From Tractidigestivibacter sp050946515 (GTDB taxonomy: Bacteria > Actinomycetota > Coriobacteriia > Coriobacteriales > Atopobiaceae): a DNA stretch of 64,000 nucleotides. Made by a program: the position numbers and the translations under genes. Below are positions 1-9,104 of the stretch, piece after piece; the stretch's first letter is position 1, and each line of letters starts with the position of its first letter. The stretch spans positions 1-64,000 of the forward strand of contig NZ_JBMNUX010000010.1 in NCBI RefSeq assembly GCF_050946515.1, in the 5' to 3' direction. Under the pieces are notes generated by a model. That model ran no database searches, had not been told where the DNA came from, and saw only the letters and a list, made by a program, of their open reading frames with translations.

Positions 1-38
1 AACTTGGGGTCGTACTTCCTTCTCGTCGTCTTGCTCAT
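1..38 (-). CDS. IS3-family transposase OrfA, N-terminal fragment (runs off left edge)
   Basis: Only the first 12 codons are inside the window. Read on the minus strand from the ATG at 38 they give MSKTTRRKYDPK, which resembles the start of IS3-family OrfA proteins, where a basic N-terminus leads into a helix-turn-helix DNA-binding domain. A GGAAGGG ribosome binding site lies about 8 bases upstream of this ATG. The gene reads out of the window, away from the regulator gene that follows. The call rests on a short peptide, the good start context and the IS-like end behind it. A different small DNA-binding protein is possible. Confidence 0.45.
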   Translation of the reverse strand, partial: MSKTTRRKYDPK

Positions 39-120
39 GGCAATAGCCCTTCCGTGCCTTTCGGCACATCCTAGGGCTTTCGTTAGCTCGGCTTCAAACG
101 TGTCTGAATTTGGGCAGCCA
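1..120 (-). mobile_element. End of an IS3-like insertion sequence
   Basis: Behind the OrfA-like start the sequence ends at 120 in a CA dinucleotide. Read from 120 leftwards it begins TGGCTGCCCAAATTCAGACA, the style of IS3-family terminal repeats (TG at the tip, then a CAGACAC-like block). The element would extend left beyond the window. The exact boundary and the matching far terminal repeat cannot be seen here. Confidence 0.4.
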
Positions 121-260
121 TATCACTTCTCAACCTTTTTTAGACTTTTTCGTTCCGCTTTCTTGCATGCGGAGTTATGGTTCCTCCACCAAGAGTTATT
201 TGGTGGCCGATATCCCCCGGTCGGTCGTTTTGACCTTTGACGACTGATAAGGGGGTCGCT

Positions 261-3200
261 ATGTCTTCCGCTGCAGTTTCATCAACAAATCCGGACATTT
301 CTGGGTCTTCTCGACGGTATAGTTGCATACCGCGACAACTCGAGGCCTTTCTTTCTCCTGCCTCTCCCTATAGGCTCCTCGTGATATGCGCAGAGCCTTG
401 TATGGGTGCGGCTGATGCGCTTCTCTATTTCAGCACTGTTGGTCACCAACGGCTTGCCTGCTGCCACAACGTCAAGTTCGATGGTCTTTCGCCTGATGCC
501 GCTGCGCGGAAGGTCGTTCGCGCCGCCAGAGATTTTTCAATAGAGTCTTCTGCTGGAAGAGAGGTCTTCGTTACCCTTCAGTATGTTCCGCCTGCTGATG
601 AGTGCGCTGTCGAGCGTGAGGTCAATGCAATTCACCGCATGGTTGAGAGTGGCTGCAAGATTCTCGTAACCCTTCTTCCTGAGGCTATACAGCTTGCTGA
701 CGCTCTCGGGTCAGCTATCTTTTTGAACTCAAACGACCTTTTGGATCCTAGGATTTTGGCCCTCTCTCCGAGCGATCCGCGCTATGCGTTGCGCGAACTT
801 TCGGGTGGTATCCCCTCACTTGTAAAGCCGGTTTTGGGTCTTGGGGACGTCGCGCTTTGCCATGGAGCTGGCAGCCTCGTCTCTGTTGGCACCTCATATA
901 GCGATGCGGTCGCTCATTTAGTGGTCACGTCTCTTCGCCGCACCTTGCTTGATCGTGAGGTTGAGGCGCGCCTTGGCATGATATTGCTGGGGTCTGGTCG
1001 ACTGAGCGATGTTGCCGATGTCGTTCGCAGTCCGGACCAAGAAGACCTTGACTTGTGCTTCGATGACCCATTTTTTGGAGCATCAAGGACAAGCAGGACT
1101 TTCCAATGCGTGGGCATCTCTGATAATCAGGTCTTTGCCTCTTGCGCCAACGCCATTGTTCCGCTGACCCATGACTTCGGGGACGTATTTGAGGCTTCGG
1201 CGCAACTTCTCGCATGGCGTGGAGATTATAAGCGAGCGGCAATCGTCGTTTCCCTCTACAAATCAACTGATGCGCTTGATCTTGCTGCTGAATATGCCTT
1301 TCAGTTCATCAACGTAGGAGAAGCGCCTCTCGTAAAGTATGCTTTGAGCATCGACCTGGCCTCCGGCGCAATTAGCCCAAGCGACGCATCTCTTGTCGCC
1401 GATTCTTTGGAAGCGCTTGGGGACACCAGCTGGCGTGGTCACAACAATGCGCGAACGGCTGATTCCGAGAGCAGCTATGGCTCCCATTGCGAGCTTCTCG
1501 ATGATTGCAGACTCGCATTGCGCGGAGGGAAGCTCGATGTCTCCGAAAGGGCCCGATCGGCCGACCGCATCTCTGAAGAGCTGGCGGTGCACATTGACGC
1601 TGTTGCCCTTCTTCGCGACGGGCGAATTTCCGATGCGTATCGACTAGCTCTTCCCTATGCGACCGAAGAGGTGGAGCCATCGCTGTGCGACGTGCTCCTG
1701 CGGTTTGACTGCGACTTTGCGCGCTTGCTAATGGGTGACTACGAGGGAGACGGATGCGGCTTGTCAGAAAGGGACAGGAAGTTTCTGGCGAGTGCCCAAT
1801 ACAAAGGAATTAACAAGACGCTGCTGTTGTTTGAAGCCTTTTCCGGAGCGCTGAAGGGCACTCCGGATGTGGCGCTTATTGAGAGCGTCGCACTTGGGGG
1901 AGAGCAAAGCGGAAACCTCCTCATTCGCGCTGCGGCGATGACCCTGGGGCTTCTTGTGGACTTCTCCCAGGGCGAATACGCGCGAGTGGAGAACAGGGCT
2001 CCCTCAATCGCAGCCTTTTCCTCACGCTCCGGCCTGCAATACATTTCACAAGTGACCCAGCTCATCGATGCTATTGTGGGCGTTCTGCTTTCTGACCGCT
2101 CCCTCGATTCGCTGTCCTTTGAAGGAGAGCCTCCGCGGGGGCTCAAGAGCGTGGCGGATTTTTCCTCATGCATACTTGCGCAGAGCGACGGCACAACGAC
2201 GATGCTCGACTTTTCGAACGAGCCTGTTCCTCTCGATGAGGTGTGGCTGTTGAGGATTCTTGCTCGGGGCAGGGGCTATTTCTCGCAGAGATTTCTTGAG
2301 GCTTTGCCGTCGCACTGGAGGCGGGCGGCAAAGCTTGACGAGGGGAGCCTGGATGCCGCCCCGAAAAAGCGCATGCCCGAGAAGAGGGGGAATCGAGGGC
2401 AGGACGAGAGCGGGACCAGCGCTCTTGGAATAAGGTCAGTCAGCGTTGAGAGCGCAGAAAAGGTGCTCTATCTGCCTGGATTCTCCCGTGACGCCGAAAG
2501 GCCCGTTCAGCTCAACCTCCTTGGAGGATTCGAGCTGCTCGTTGATGGGCAGCCAATCGACAGCCGCCTTCTTGATCGTCGCTCTGCGCGCTCGCTTCTG
2601 GTGTACCTTGCGGTGCAGCCGGCTATGGGTGCCACGAGGTATTCGGTGATGGACCAACTTTGGCCCAACAAGGATTACGATTCCTCGCGCTCGAGAGTGT
2701 ACCAGGCAACTCATGCGATTCGCTTGGCAATAGAGAGCGTATCGACTGATGTAGAGGTCTTCCTGTCGAGCAAGCAAGAGCGGCGCATTGCCCTTAGCTC
2801 CGACGTTGTGGGCTGCGATGTCTGGCTTTTTGAGCGCGTGGCGAGAAACGCGCTCGATGCAGAGGGCAATGACGAGCGAACGATGGAGCTCGCGCGTACG
2901 GCCGAAGACCTCTATTCGGGCGATCTTTTTGTTCCGTCGGTTGACGCTTCAGGCTATGTCGCGGCGCGTCGAGAGGAGCTTCGCAGCCTTTATGCAGACG
3001 TGATGGTCGCAGGGGCTGAGGCGGCCACAAGGCTTGGTCGCAATCGAGTTGCCGCTAGGCTCGCAGACAGCGCCACTTCGGTGGACGAGTATCGAGAGGA
3101 CGCCATCATGGCGCTGGTGAATGCACTCAAAGCAAGCGGCAGGGGCTACGAGGCAGAACAGCGCTATCATCGTTATGCGCTCCGCAGCTTGGAGCTTCAG

Positions 3201-3326
3201 AAGCCATCAGTGGGGCGAAAGCCAAGAATCTTCCAGCAGCCAGACGGCCCCGAGCCGCTGAAGCCAGGCGAGCCCGATGCGGCAAGGCAGGGCGAGAACT
3301 CACAGGAGAGCCCGACGAACGAATAG
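261..3326 (+). CDS. Large SARP/BTAD-type transcriptional regulator with degenerate NTPase-like N-terminus
   Basis: This protein of 1021 residues probably regulates transcription. The C-terminal third, from about residue 745, starts with an OmpR/SARP-like winged-helix DNA-binding domain (QLNLLGGFELLVDGQ, then RRSARSLLVYLA). A bacterial transcriptional activation domain of helical repeats follows (CDVWLFERVA to the EAEQRYHRYALRSLEL region). The N-terminal 700 residues resemble the STAND ATPase plus helical-repeat architecture of MalT/AfsR-type regulators. The P-loop position reads CAEPCMGAADAL and lacks the usual GKT/S, so ATP binding is doubtful. The ATG at 261 is chosen because AAGGGGG lies 5 bases before it; a TTG at 237 has no such site. 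It is followed by secA. Its target genes cannot be inferred. Confidence 0.75.
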   Translation: MSSAAVSSTNPDISGSSRRYSCIPRQLEAFLSPASPYRLLVICAEPCMGAADALLYFSTVGHQRLACCHNVKFDGLSPDAAARKVVRAARDFSIESSAGREVFVTLQYVPPADECAVEREVNAIHRMVESGCKILVTLLPEAIQLADALGSAIFLNSNDLLDPRILALSPSDPRYALRELSGGIPSLVKPVLGLGDVALCHGAGSLVSVGTSYSDAVAHLVVTSLRRTLLDREVEARLGMILLGSGRLSDVADVVRSPDQEDLDLCFDDPFFGASRTSRTFQCVGISDNQVFASCANAIVPLTHDFGDVFEASAQLLAWRGDYKRAAIVVSLYKSTDALDLAAEYAFQFINVGEAPLVKYALSIDLASGAISPSDASLVADSLEALGDTSWRGHNNARTADSESSYGSHCELLDDCRLALRGGKLDVSERARSADRISEELAVHIDAVALLRDGRISDAYRLALPYATEEVEPSLCDVLLRFDCDFARLLMGDYEGDGCGLSERDRKFLASAQYKGINKTLLLFEAFSGALKGTPDVALIESVALGGEQSGNLLIRAAAMTLGLLVDFSQGEYARVENRAPSIAAFSSRSGLQYISQVTQLIDAIVGVLLSDRSLDSLSFEGEPPRGLKSVADFSSCILAQSDGTTTMLDFSNEPVPLDEVWLLRILARGRGYFSQRFLEALPSHWRRAAKLDEGSLDAAPKKRMPEKRGNRGQDESGTSALGIRSVSVESAEKVLYLPGFSRDAERPVQLNLLGGFELLVDGQPIDSRLLDRRSARSLLVYLAVQPAMGATRYSVMDQLWPNKDYDSSRSRVYQATHAIRLAIESVSTDVEVFLSSKQERRIALSSDVVGCDVWLFERVARNALDAEGNDERTMELARTAEDLYSGDLFVPSVDASGYVAARREELRSLYADVMVAGAEAATRLGRNRVAARLADSATSVDEYREDAIMALVNALKASGRGYEAEQRYHRYALRSLELQKPSVGRKPRIFQQPDGPEPLKPGEPDAARQGENSQESPTNE

Positions 3327-3456
3327 CGTCTAGGAATATTCCCGGTGCTTTTTGTGAGACGCTGGCTGTGGCGAAGGCGACTCCCCTTCTACGGGTAAAG
3401 TGAAAAAGGATATATATGTACGGCCCTTTCGTGCCGTAAGGTCACTGAGGATGGGT

Positions 3457-6267
3457 ATGCCGAACTTTCTCTCTAAGCTTCTCTCCATAGGCTCTAACAA
3501 GGAGCTCAAGGAATACGAGAAGATCACAAATCATGTAAATGAGCTCGAGCCCCGATTCCACGCGATGAGCGACGAGGAGCTCAAGGCGATGACGCCGGAG
3601 TTCCGCGAGCGTTACGCCAATGGCGAGACGCTTGATGACCTTCTTCCTGAGGCTTTCGCCGCCGTCAGGGAGGCTTCTCTCCGCACGACGGGCATGCGCC
3701 ATTTTGATGTCCAGATCATTGGCGGTATCGCGCTGCATCGTGGCACCATCGCCGAGATGAAGACCGGCGAAGGCAAGACGCTCGTTGCAACGCTCGCTGC
3801 GTATCTGAACGCAATTCCGGGCAAGGGCGTCCACATTGTTACGGTGAATGACTACCTCGCAAAGCGCGACTCGGAGTGGATGGGTCAGATCTATCGCTTC
3901 ATGGGGCTTTCCGTCGGTCTTCTTCAGAATGGCATGCGCCTGAACCTCAAGAAGCCTGCCTACCAGGCTGATATCACGTATGGCACGAACTCCGAGTTCG
4001 GATTTGACTATCTGCGCGACAATATGGTTACACGCCCGAATCTGCGTGTGCAGCGTGGTCACAACTATGCCATAGTCGACGAGGTCGACTCTATTCTTAT
4101 CGACGAGGCCAGGACGCCGCTGATCATCTCTGGCGCTGGCACCAAGTCCGCGAGCACCTACAAGGACTTCGCTCGCGCGGTGCGCGGTCTGACCCCCGAT
4201 GTCGATTTCGAGATGGACGAGGCCAAGCACACGATTGCTGCCACCGACACCGGTCTTGTGAAAATTGAGCATAAGCTGGGAATCGATGACATCTATTCCG
4301 ACCCGTCTGGACAGCTTGTGAACCATCTCCAGCAGGCGCTGAAGGCCGAGTACATGTTCCACCGTGACCAGCAGTATGTGGTCGTGGATGGGGAAGTCAA
4401 GATCGTCGACGAGTTCACAGGTCGAATCATGGAGGGCAGGCGTTACTCCGAGGGTCTGCACCAGGCAATAGAGGCCAAAGAAGGCGTGCAGATTCGCGAG
4501 GAGAATCAGACGCTCGCAACCATCACGCTTCAGAACTACTTCTTGATGTATGACAAGCTCGCCGGCATGACCGGCACCGCCCTGACCGAGGACGCGGAGT
4601 TCCGCGAGGTCTACCACATTCCCGTTCAGGTCATTCCTCCTAACAAGCCCGTTATCCGTGTGGATCACGACGACCTCGTGTACCGCACCATCGACTACAA
4701 GTTCAAGGCCGTCGCAGATGACGTCGAGCGCCGTCATGCGAAGGGTCAGCCTTGCCTTGTGGGCACCGTCTCGATTGAGAACTCCGAGCGACTCTCTCGT
4801 ATCCTGGATAAGCGCGGCATCAAGCACAACGTGCTCAACGCCAAGTACCATGAGCGGGAGGCACAGATTGTCGCGCAAGCCGGTCGCGAGGGCGCCGTCA
4901 CCATCGCTACGAACATGGCAGGCCGTGGTACGGATATCCTTCTGGGTGGCAACCCCGAAGTCATGGCAGAGGACATGCTTCGCGAGCAAGGCTTCTATGC
5001 TCCTGCGAAAGAGGGGGAGGAGCCGCTGCTGCCCACCGAGGAGCAGAAGAAGGCCGCGCTCGACAAGGCCAAGGCCATCTGCGAGAGGGAGCGCGAGCAT
5101 GTGATTGCCGCCGGCGGTCTTGCCGTCATCGGCACCGAGCGCCATGAGAGCCGTCGTATCGACAATCAGCTGCGTGGCCGCTCTGGTCGTCAGGGCGATC
5201 CCGGCGAGACGCAGTTTTACCTCTCGCTTGAGGATGACCTCATGCGCCTGTTCGGCGGTGACAGGATGGATAAGATCGCCGAGCTCATGAAGCATTACGA
5301 CATGCCTGCTGACATGCCCATCCAGGCAAAGATCGTTACGCGTGCCGTCGAGGGCGCCCAGCTCAAGGTCGAGGAAGTCAACTTCGCCATGCGTAAGAAC
5401 GTCCTTGACTACGACGATGTCATGAACAAGCAGCGCCAGGTCATCTATGAGGAGCGCAACAAGATTCTGGATGGCAAGGACCTCATGAGCCACATCGAGG
5501 AGGTCACTCGCGAGACCATCCAGCGTAAGGCGGATGAGTATTGCTCCCCCGAGATTGACGATCACGAGCAGTGGGCACTCGAGGACCTTACAAAGTGGCT
5601 GCGTGACCTTACCGGTCGCAAGGACGCCCCCGAGTTCAGCGTGGACGATGAGCAGGACGAAATCGTCGACAAGGCCGACGAATACGTCATGCGCTGCTAC
5701 AACGAGAAGGCTGAGCGTCTGACCGACAGGGTCATGAAGGAGCTCTCGACGCAGGTCATGCTTCGAGTCATCGATACGCGTTGGATGTCGTACCTGCAGG
5801 AGATGGACTACCTCAAGACTGGCATTGGTCTGCGTGGCTATGGCCAGCGCGACCCGCTCGCCGAGTACAAGACCGAGGCTTATGCCGCATTCACCGAGCT
5901 AGTCAACACGATGTATGAGGACTTCCTCCGTACGATTCTGCGCATCGAGATTGCCGTAAAGCCCGCAGCAGAGAACCCCAAGACCCCTAAAGACGAGGAT
6001 GCCGACTTGGCGGCAGAGCTCAAGGGCGCTCGCTATTCGGGGCCTGCCGAGGTCGACGGCGACCAGGGAGGCCGAAGGCCGCAGGCGCCGCGTCGTGGCG
6101 CTGGTCGCTCCCAGGAGTCGCCTCAGGGCAATAATCCCGGCGCTTCGAAGCCGCGCACGTATCGTAAGGCCGACGACCCTGACCCGTTTGTGGGCGTGGG
6201 ACGCAACGATCCCTGCCCTTGCGGTAGCGGAAAGAAGTTCAAGAACTGCCACGGCAGGAACCGGTAG
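3457..6267 (+). CDS. secA: Preprotein translocase ATPase SecA
   Basis: SecA is the motor ATPase of the Sec pathway; it binds SecYEG at the membrane and pushes unfolded preproteins through. The 936-residue product is full length for actinobacterial SecA. Visible motifs are the P-loop MKTGEGKT, the DEVDSILIDEA DEAD-like Walker B, NMAGRGTDI in the second RecA-like domain, and a C-terminal zinc motif (DPCPCGSGKKFKNC) after a low-complexity linker. The start is placed at the ATG at 3457 because GAGG at 3447-3450 is correctly spaced for it, giving the typical MPNFLSKLL start; a GTG at 3400 and an ATG at 3451 are also in frame. prfB starts 2 bases after the stop, so the two are probably co-transcribed. 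I see only one secA in this window. Confidence 0.97.
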   Translation: MPNFLSKLLSIGSNKELKEYEKITNHVNELEPRFHAMSDEELKAMTPEFRERYANGETLDDLLPEAFAAVREASLRTTGMRHFDVQIIGGIALHRGTIAEMKTGEGKTLVATLAAYLNAIPGKGVHIVTVNDYLAKRDSEWMGQIYRFMGLSVGLLQNGMRLNLKKPAYQADITYGTNSEFGFDYLRDNMVTRPNLRVQRGHNYAIVDEVDSILIDEARTPLIISGAGTKSASTYKDFARAVRGLTPDVDFEMDEAKHTIAATDTGLVKIEHKLGIDDIYSDPSGQLVNHLQQALKAEYMFHRDQQYVVVDGEVKIVDEFTGRIMEGRRYSEGLHQAIEAKEGVQIREENQTLATITLQNYFLMYDKLAGMTGTALTEDAEFREVYHIPVQVIPPNKPVIRVDHDDLVYRTIDYKFKAVADDVERRHAKGQPCLVGTVSIENSERLSRILDKRGIKHNVLNAKYHEREAQIVAQAGREGAVTIATNMAGRGTDILLGGNPEVMAEDMLREQGFYAPAKEGEEPLLPTEEQKKAALDKAKAICEREREHVIAAGGLAVIGTERHESRRIDNQLRGRSGRQGDPGETQFYLSLEDDLMRLFGGDRMDKIAELMKHYDMPADMPIQAKIVTRAVEGAQLKVEEVNFAMRKNVLDYDDVMNKQRQVIYEERNKILDGKDLMSHIEEVTRETIQRKADEYCSPEIDDHEQWALEDLTKWLRDLTGRKDAPEFSVDDEQDEIVDKADEYVMRCYNEKAERLTDRVMKELSTQVMLRVIDTRWMSYLQEMDYLKTGIGLRGYGQRDPLAEYKTEAYAAFTELVNTMYEDFLRTILRIEIAVKPAAENPKTPKDEDADLAAELKGARYSGPAEVDGDQGGRRPQAPRRGAGRSQESPQGNNPGASKPRTYRKADDPDPFVGVGRNDPCPCGSGKKFKNCHGRNR

Positions 6268-6269
6268 CC

Positions 6270-7385
6270 ATGGCAGACATTGACGAGTCAACGCTCGACG
6301 GGCTTGGGAAAAGGCTCGCCGAAGTAGAGGGATATTTGCATGTCGAGGAAAAGCGCGGAACGGTAGCGGAGCTTGAGGAGAAGAGCGCGGCCCCGGGCTT
6401 TTGGGACGATGCCGAAGCGGCCAAGGCCACAATGGCCAAGCTCGCTTCGGTTAAGGACGACGTGAACGGCGTCGACGCCGCGCGCTCGAAGCTTGATGAC
6501 GCCCGCGCCGCCTATGAGCTTGGCACCGAGACCGCAGACGAAGACCTTCTTTCCGAGTCTGCCGACCTTGCAGCCTCTCTCGAGCACGACCTCTCTGAGC
6601 TCGAGCTGTCCAGCTGGTTTACCGATGACCTTGACCATGGCGACGCCATCGTTACCGTGACGCCCGGTCAGGGCGGCCTTGAGGCTCAGGACTGGGCCGA
6701 CATGCTCTTTCATATGTATCTGCGCTACTGCGATCGTCGCGGCTGGTCGGTTACCGTCAACGACGCGCCAGTCGCCGAGGTCATCGGCATCGATCGCGCT
6801 ACTTTCACCGTCAGCGGCAAGAACGCCTACGGGATGCTCCGCGCCGAGCAAGGGGTGCATCGCCTGGTGCGTATCTCGCCCACCGACGAGAAGAAGCGCC
6901 GCCAGACGAGCTTCGCCGGCGTCGAGGTCTTGCCCGTGCTTCCAGACGAGGTCGAGGTCAACATTGATCCCAAGGATTTGCGCATTGACGTCTACCATTC
7001 AACCGGCCATGGCGGGCAGGGCGTCAACACCACAGACTCTGCCGTGCGCATCACCCACATTCCTACGGGAACGGTTGTCACCTGCCAAAACGAGCGCAGC
7101 CAACTCCAGAACAAGGCTTTCGCGATGAAGATCTTGCGCAGCCGCCTGTACGAGCAGGAGCTTGCCAAGCGTGAGGCGGAGCTCGATGAGCTGCGCGGCC
7201 CAAAGCACGAGATTGGCTTCGGGAACCAGATCAGAAGCTACGTCCTGTATCCCTACCAGCTTGTAAAGGATCTGCGCACGGGCATCGAGACGAGCAATGT
7301 CGACTCCGTGCTTTCCGATGGCGACCTCGACAAGTTCATCACGGGGTACCATCGCTGGGCGGTTGGAGGAGGAGCGCAATCATGA
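6270..7385 (+). CDS. prfB: Peptide chain release factor 2
   Basis: RF2 recognises UGA and UAA stop codons in the ribosomal A site and triggers peptide release. The 371-residue protein carries the catalytic GGQ in STGHGGQGVN near residue 250 and a full C-terminal domain. The stop-recognition loop reads RISPTDEKKRRQTSF. The usual RF2 tripeptide is SPF, so the Phe is replaced by Thr. There is no in-frame UGA near codon 25, so the programmed +1 frameshift that controls many prfB genes is absent. The gene follows secA by 2 bases, and its stop overlaps the start of the next gene (ATGA). The family call is certain. The effect of the SPT change is unknown. Confidence 0.95.
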   Translation: MADIDESTLDGLGKRLAEVEGYLHVEEKRGTVAELEEKSAAPGFWDDAEAAKATMAKLASVKDDVNGVDAARSKLDDARAAYELGTETADEDLLSESADLAASLEHDLSELELSSWFTDDLDHGDAIVTVTPGQGGLEAQDWADMLFHMYLRYCDRRGWSVTVNDAPVAEVIGIDRATFTVSGKNAYGMLRAEQGVHRLVRISPTDEKKRRQTSFAGVEVLPVLPDEVEVNIDPKDLRIDVYHSTGHGGQGVNTTDSAVRITHIPTGTVVTCQNERSQLQNKAFAMKILRSRLYEQELAKREAELDELRGPKHEIGFGNQIRSYVLYPYQLVKDLRTGIETSNVDSVLSDGDLDKFITGYHRWAVGGGAQS

Positions 7386-8257
7386 GAATTGCCCCGCGTT
7401 GGGTTCGAGCGGCTCGCGACGGGGCGATGATCGTGCTTGGCTGCATCATCTTTGCCGTGGGCTTTGACGTCTTCGAGGCAAGAACCGGTCTTGCCGCGGG
7501 TGGCGTGACGGGTCTTGCCATGGTAATTCGCGAGGTTGGGCTGCTCTTTGGCATTGACCTTCCCGTCGGCATACAAACGATCGTAATGAACGTCCTTCTG
7601 CTGATACCCGTAATCAGAACGGGCGACAAGCGCTATGCGGCAAAGACCCTGCTCGGAATCATCGTCTTGGGTTTCGCCGTTGACGCTCTCGAGCCCGTTC
7701 TGCCACCCATTGGCGAGAACGATCTTCTGCTTTGCTGCCTGTGGGGCGGGGTCGTGACAGGGTTTGGCTTGGGGCTGGTGTTTCGCGTTGGCGGAAACAC
7801 GGGTGGCACAGACATCATTGCCCAGTTCATCGCGAGAAAAACGGGAATCCCCATGGGATCCTCGATGATTGCCGTCGATGCCTGCATCATCGCTGCGTCC
7901 ATCTGCGTCTTCTCGATTGAACAGGCTCTCTACGCAACTGTGGCTCTCTACATTTCGGGCAGGGTCCTAGACGCGGTGGTGGACGGCCCCAGCACTCAGC
8001 GCGCCGCCTACGTCATCTCGACGCATCACGAAGAAATCGCTCGCAAGATCATGCGTGAGCTTGACCGTGGCTGCACAGAGTTTGAGGCGAAGGGCATGTG
8101 GAGCGGAGAGCGTCGGCCGGTGCTCTTCTGCGTCCTTGGGCGTTCCGAGACCGCGCAGCTAAAGGACATCGTCGCAGAGGAGGATCCAGACGCAATCGTG
8201 GTCATTTCCGAAATCCACGAGGCCTTTGGCGAGGGATTCAAGCGGATTGACAGCTAG
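7382..8257 (+). CDS. YitT-family membrane protein (DUF161/DUF2179)
   Basis: A 291-residue integral membrane protein with five to six hydrophobic segments in the first 200 residues. These include the Gly-rich GGNTGGTDIIAQ stretch typical of the YitT/YebE family, followed by a soluble C-terminal DUF2179 domain (RAAYVISTHHEEIARKIM onward). The biochemical role of the family is not settled; transport has been suggested. The start codon overlaps the prfB stop by 4 bases, so it is translationally coupled to secA-prfB. About 158 bases without a gene follow before the next start. Confidence 0.85.
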   Translation: MRIAPRWVRAARDGAMIVLGCIIFAVGFDVFEARTGLAAGGVTGLAMVIREVGLLFGIDLPVGIQTIVMNVLLLIPVIRTGDKRYAAKTLLGIIVLGFAVDALEPVLPPIGENDLLLCCLWGGVVTGFGLGLVFRVGGNTGGTDIIAQFIARKTGIPMGSSMIAVDACIIAASICVFSIEQALYATVALYISGRVLDAVVDGPSTQRAAYVISTHHEEIARKIMRELDRGCTEFEAKGMWSGERRPVLFCVLGRSETAQLKDIVAEEDPDAIVVISEIHEAFGEGFKRIDS

Positions 8258-8415
8258 ATAATACGTTTTATTCCTGCTCTTATACACAAAACCATCACTT
8301 ATCTGCCGCTGGCGGCTCGTTCTTGTCACAACAAGATTTATTGTCGCCGAACACTCCGTTTGGCTCGTACCATGAGAAGAAGCACGTGAAAAGGTCCTCA
8401 ACAGAAGGAGCGCAC

Positions 8416-9102
8416 ATGAAGTTCTTCATCGACACGGCTGACTTGGACGAAATCAGAGAGGCGCAGAGCTGGGGCATCCTGTCGGGAGTCACCACCAACC
8501 CGAGCCTGTACGCTCGCACGGGCGGCAAGCTCGCCGACTTCGAGCCCCACATGGTCAAGATCTGCCAGATCGTCGGCCCCGACGTTCCCGTCTCCGCAGA
8601 GTCGACCGCCGAGACCACCGAGGGCATGATCGCCGAGGGCGAGCGCCTGGCGTCTTTGGCCCCCAACATCGTCGTGAAGCTCCCGATTTGCGAGGCTTCG
8701 CTTCCCGCCACGCACAAGCTCGTCTCCGAGGGCATCAAGGTCAACATGACCCTCGTCTTCTCTGCCCCTCAGGCCCTTCTCGCGGCGCGCGCCGGAGCCC
8801 GCTACATCAGCCCCTTCGTCGGCCGCTACGATGACATTGCCGACGACGGCCTTGACCAGCTCGACACCATCGTGACCGCCGTGAAGAACTACAGCTACGG
8901 CTATTGGGACGAGGAGGGCGGCCCCGAGATCATCACCGCCTCCGTGCGCAGCCCGCATCACGTGACCGAGGCGGCCCTCATGGGCGCCGACATCGCCACC
9001 GTGCCCTTCGCCGCGCTGAAGAAGTGCGTGCACCACCCGCTGACCGACCGCGGCCTGGAGGGCTTCGCCAAGGACTGGGCCAAGGTCACCGGAAAGGAGT
9101 AG
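8416..9102 (+). CDS. fsa: Transaldolase-like fructose-6-phosphate aldolase (TalC/FSA family)
   Basis: A 228-residue protein of the short transaldolase family, which either transfers dihydroxyacetone units (transaldolase) or cleaves fructose-6-phosphate. The start MKFFIDTADLDEIREA, the GVTTNPSL motif and the Schiff-base lysine in NIVVKLPI (Lys88) are all present. The ATG at 8416 has AGAAGGAG 5 bases upstream; an in-frame TTG at 8323 is less likely. The two transketolase halves follow immediately (2-base gap, then a 4-base overlap). This makes a non-oxidative pentose phosphate operon and favours transaldolase activity in vivo. Sequence alone cannot separate the two activities. Confidence 0.9.
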   Translation: MKFFIDTADLDEIREAQSWGILSGVTTNPSLYARTGGKLADFEPHMVKICQIVGPDVPVSAESTAETTEGMIAEGERLASLAPNIVVKLPICEASLPATHKLVSEGIKVNMTLVFSAPQALLAARAGARYISPFVGRYDDIADDGLDQLDTIVTAVKNYSYGYWDEEGGPEIITASVRSPHHVTEAALMGADIATVPFAALKKCVHHPLTDRGLEGFAKDWAKVTGKE

Positions 9103-9104
9103 GA

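Noticed and set aside
4..240. Plus-strand ORF of 78 codons with a hydrophobic start
   Set aside because: It overlaps the IS end and the opposite-strand OrfA start, has no ribosome binding site, and runs into the regulator start.
3442..5565. 707-codon minus-strand ORF
   Set aside because: It lies opposite secA. Its leucine/valine/histidine-rich translation is typical of the complement of a high-GC gene, and the plus strand encodes complete SecA.
6330..6360. Programmed frameshift in prfB
   Set aside because: The reading frame is continuous through the usual slip site; the sequence there is TATTTGCATGTC, without an in-frame TGA.
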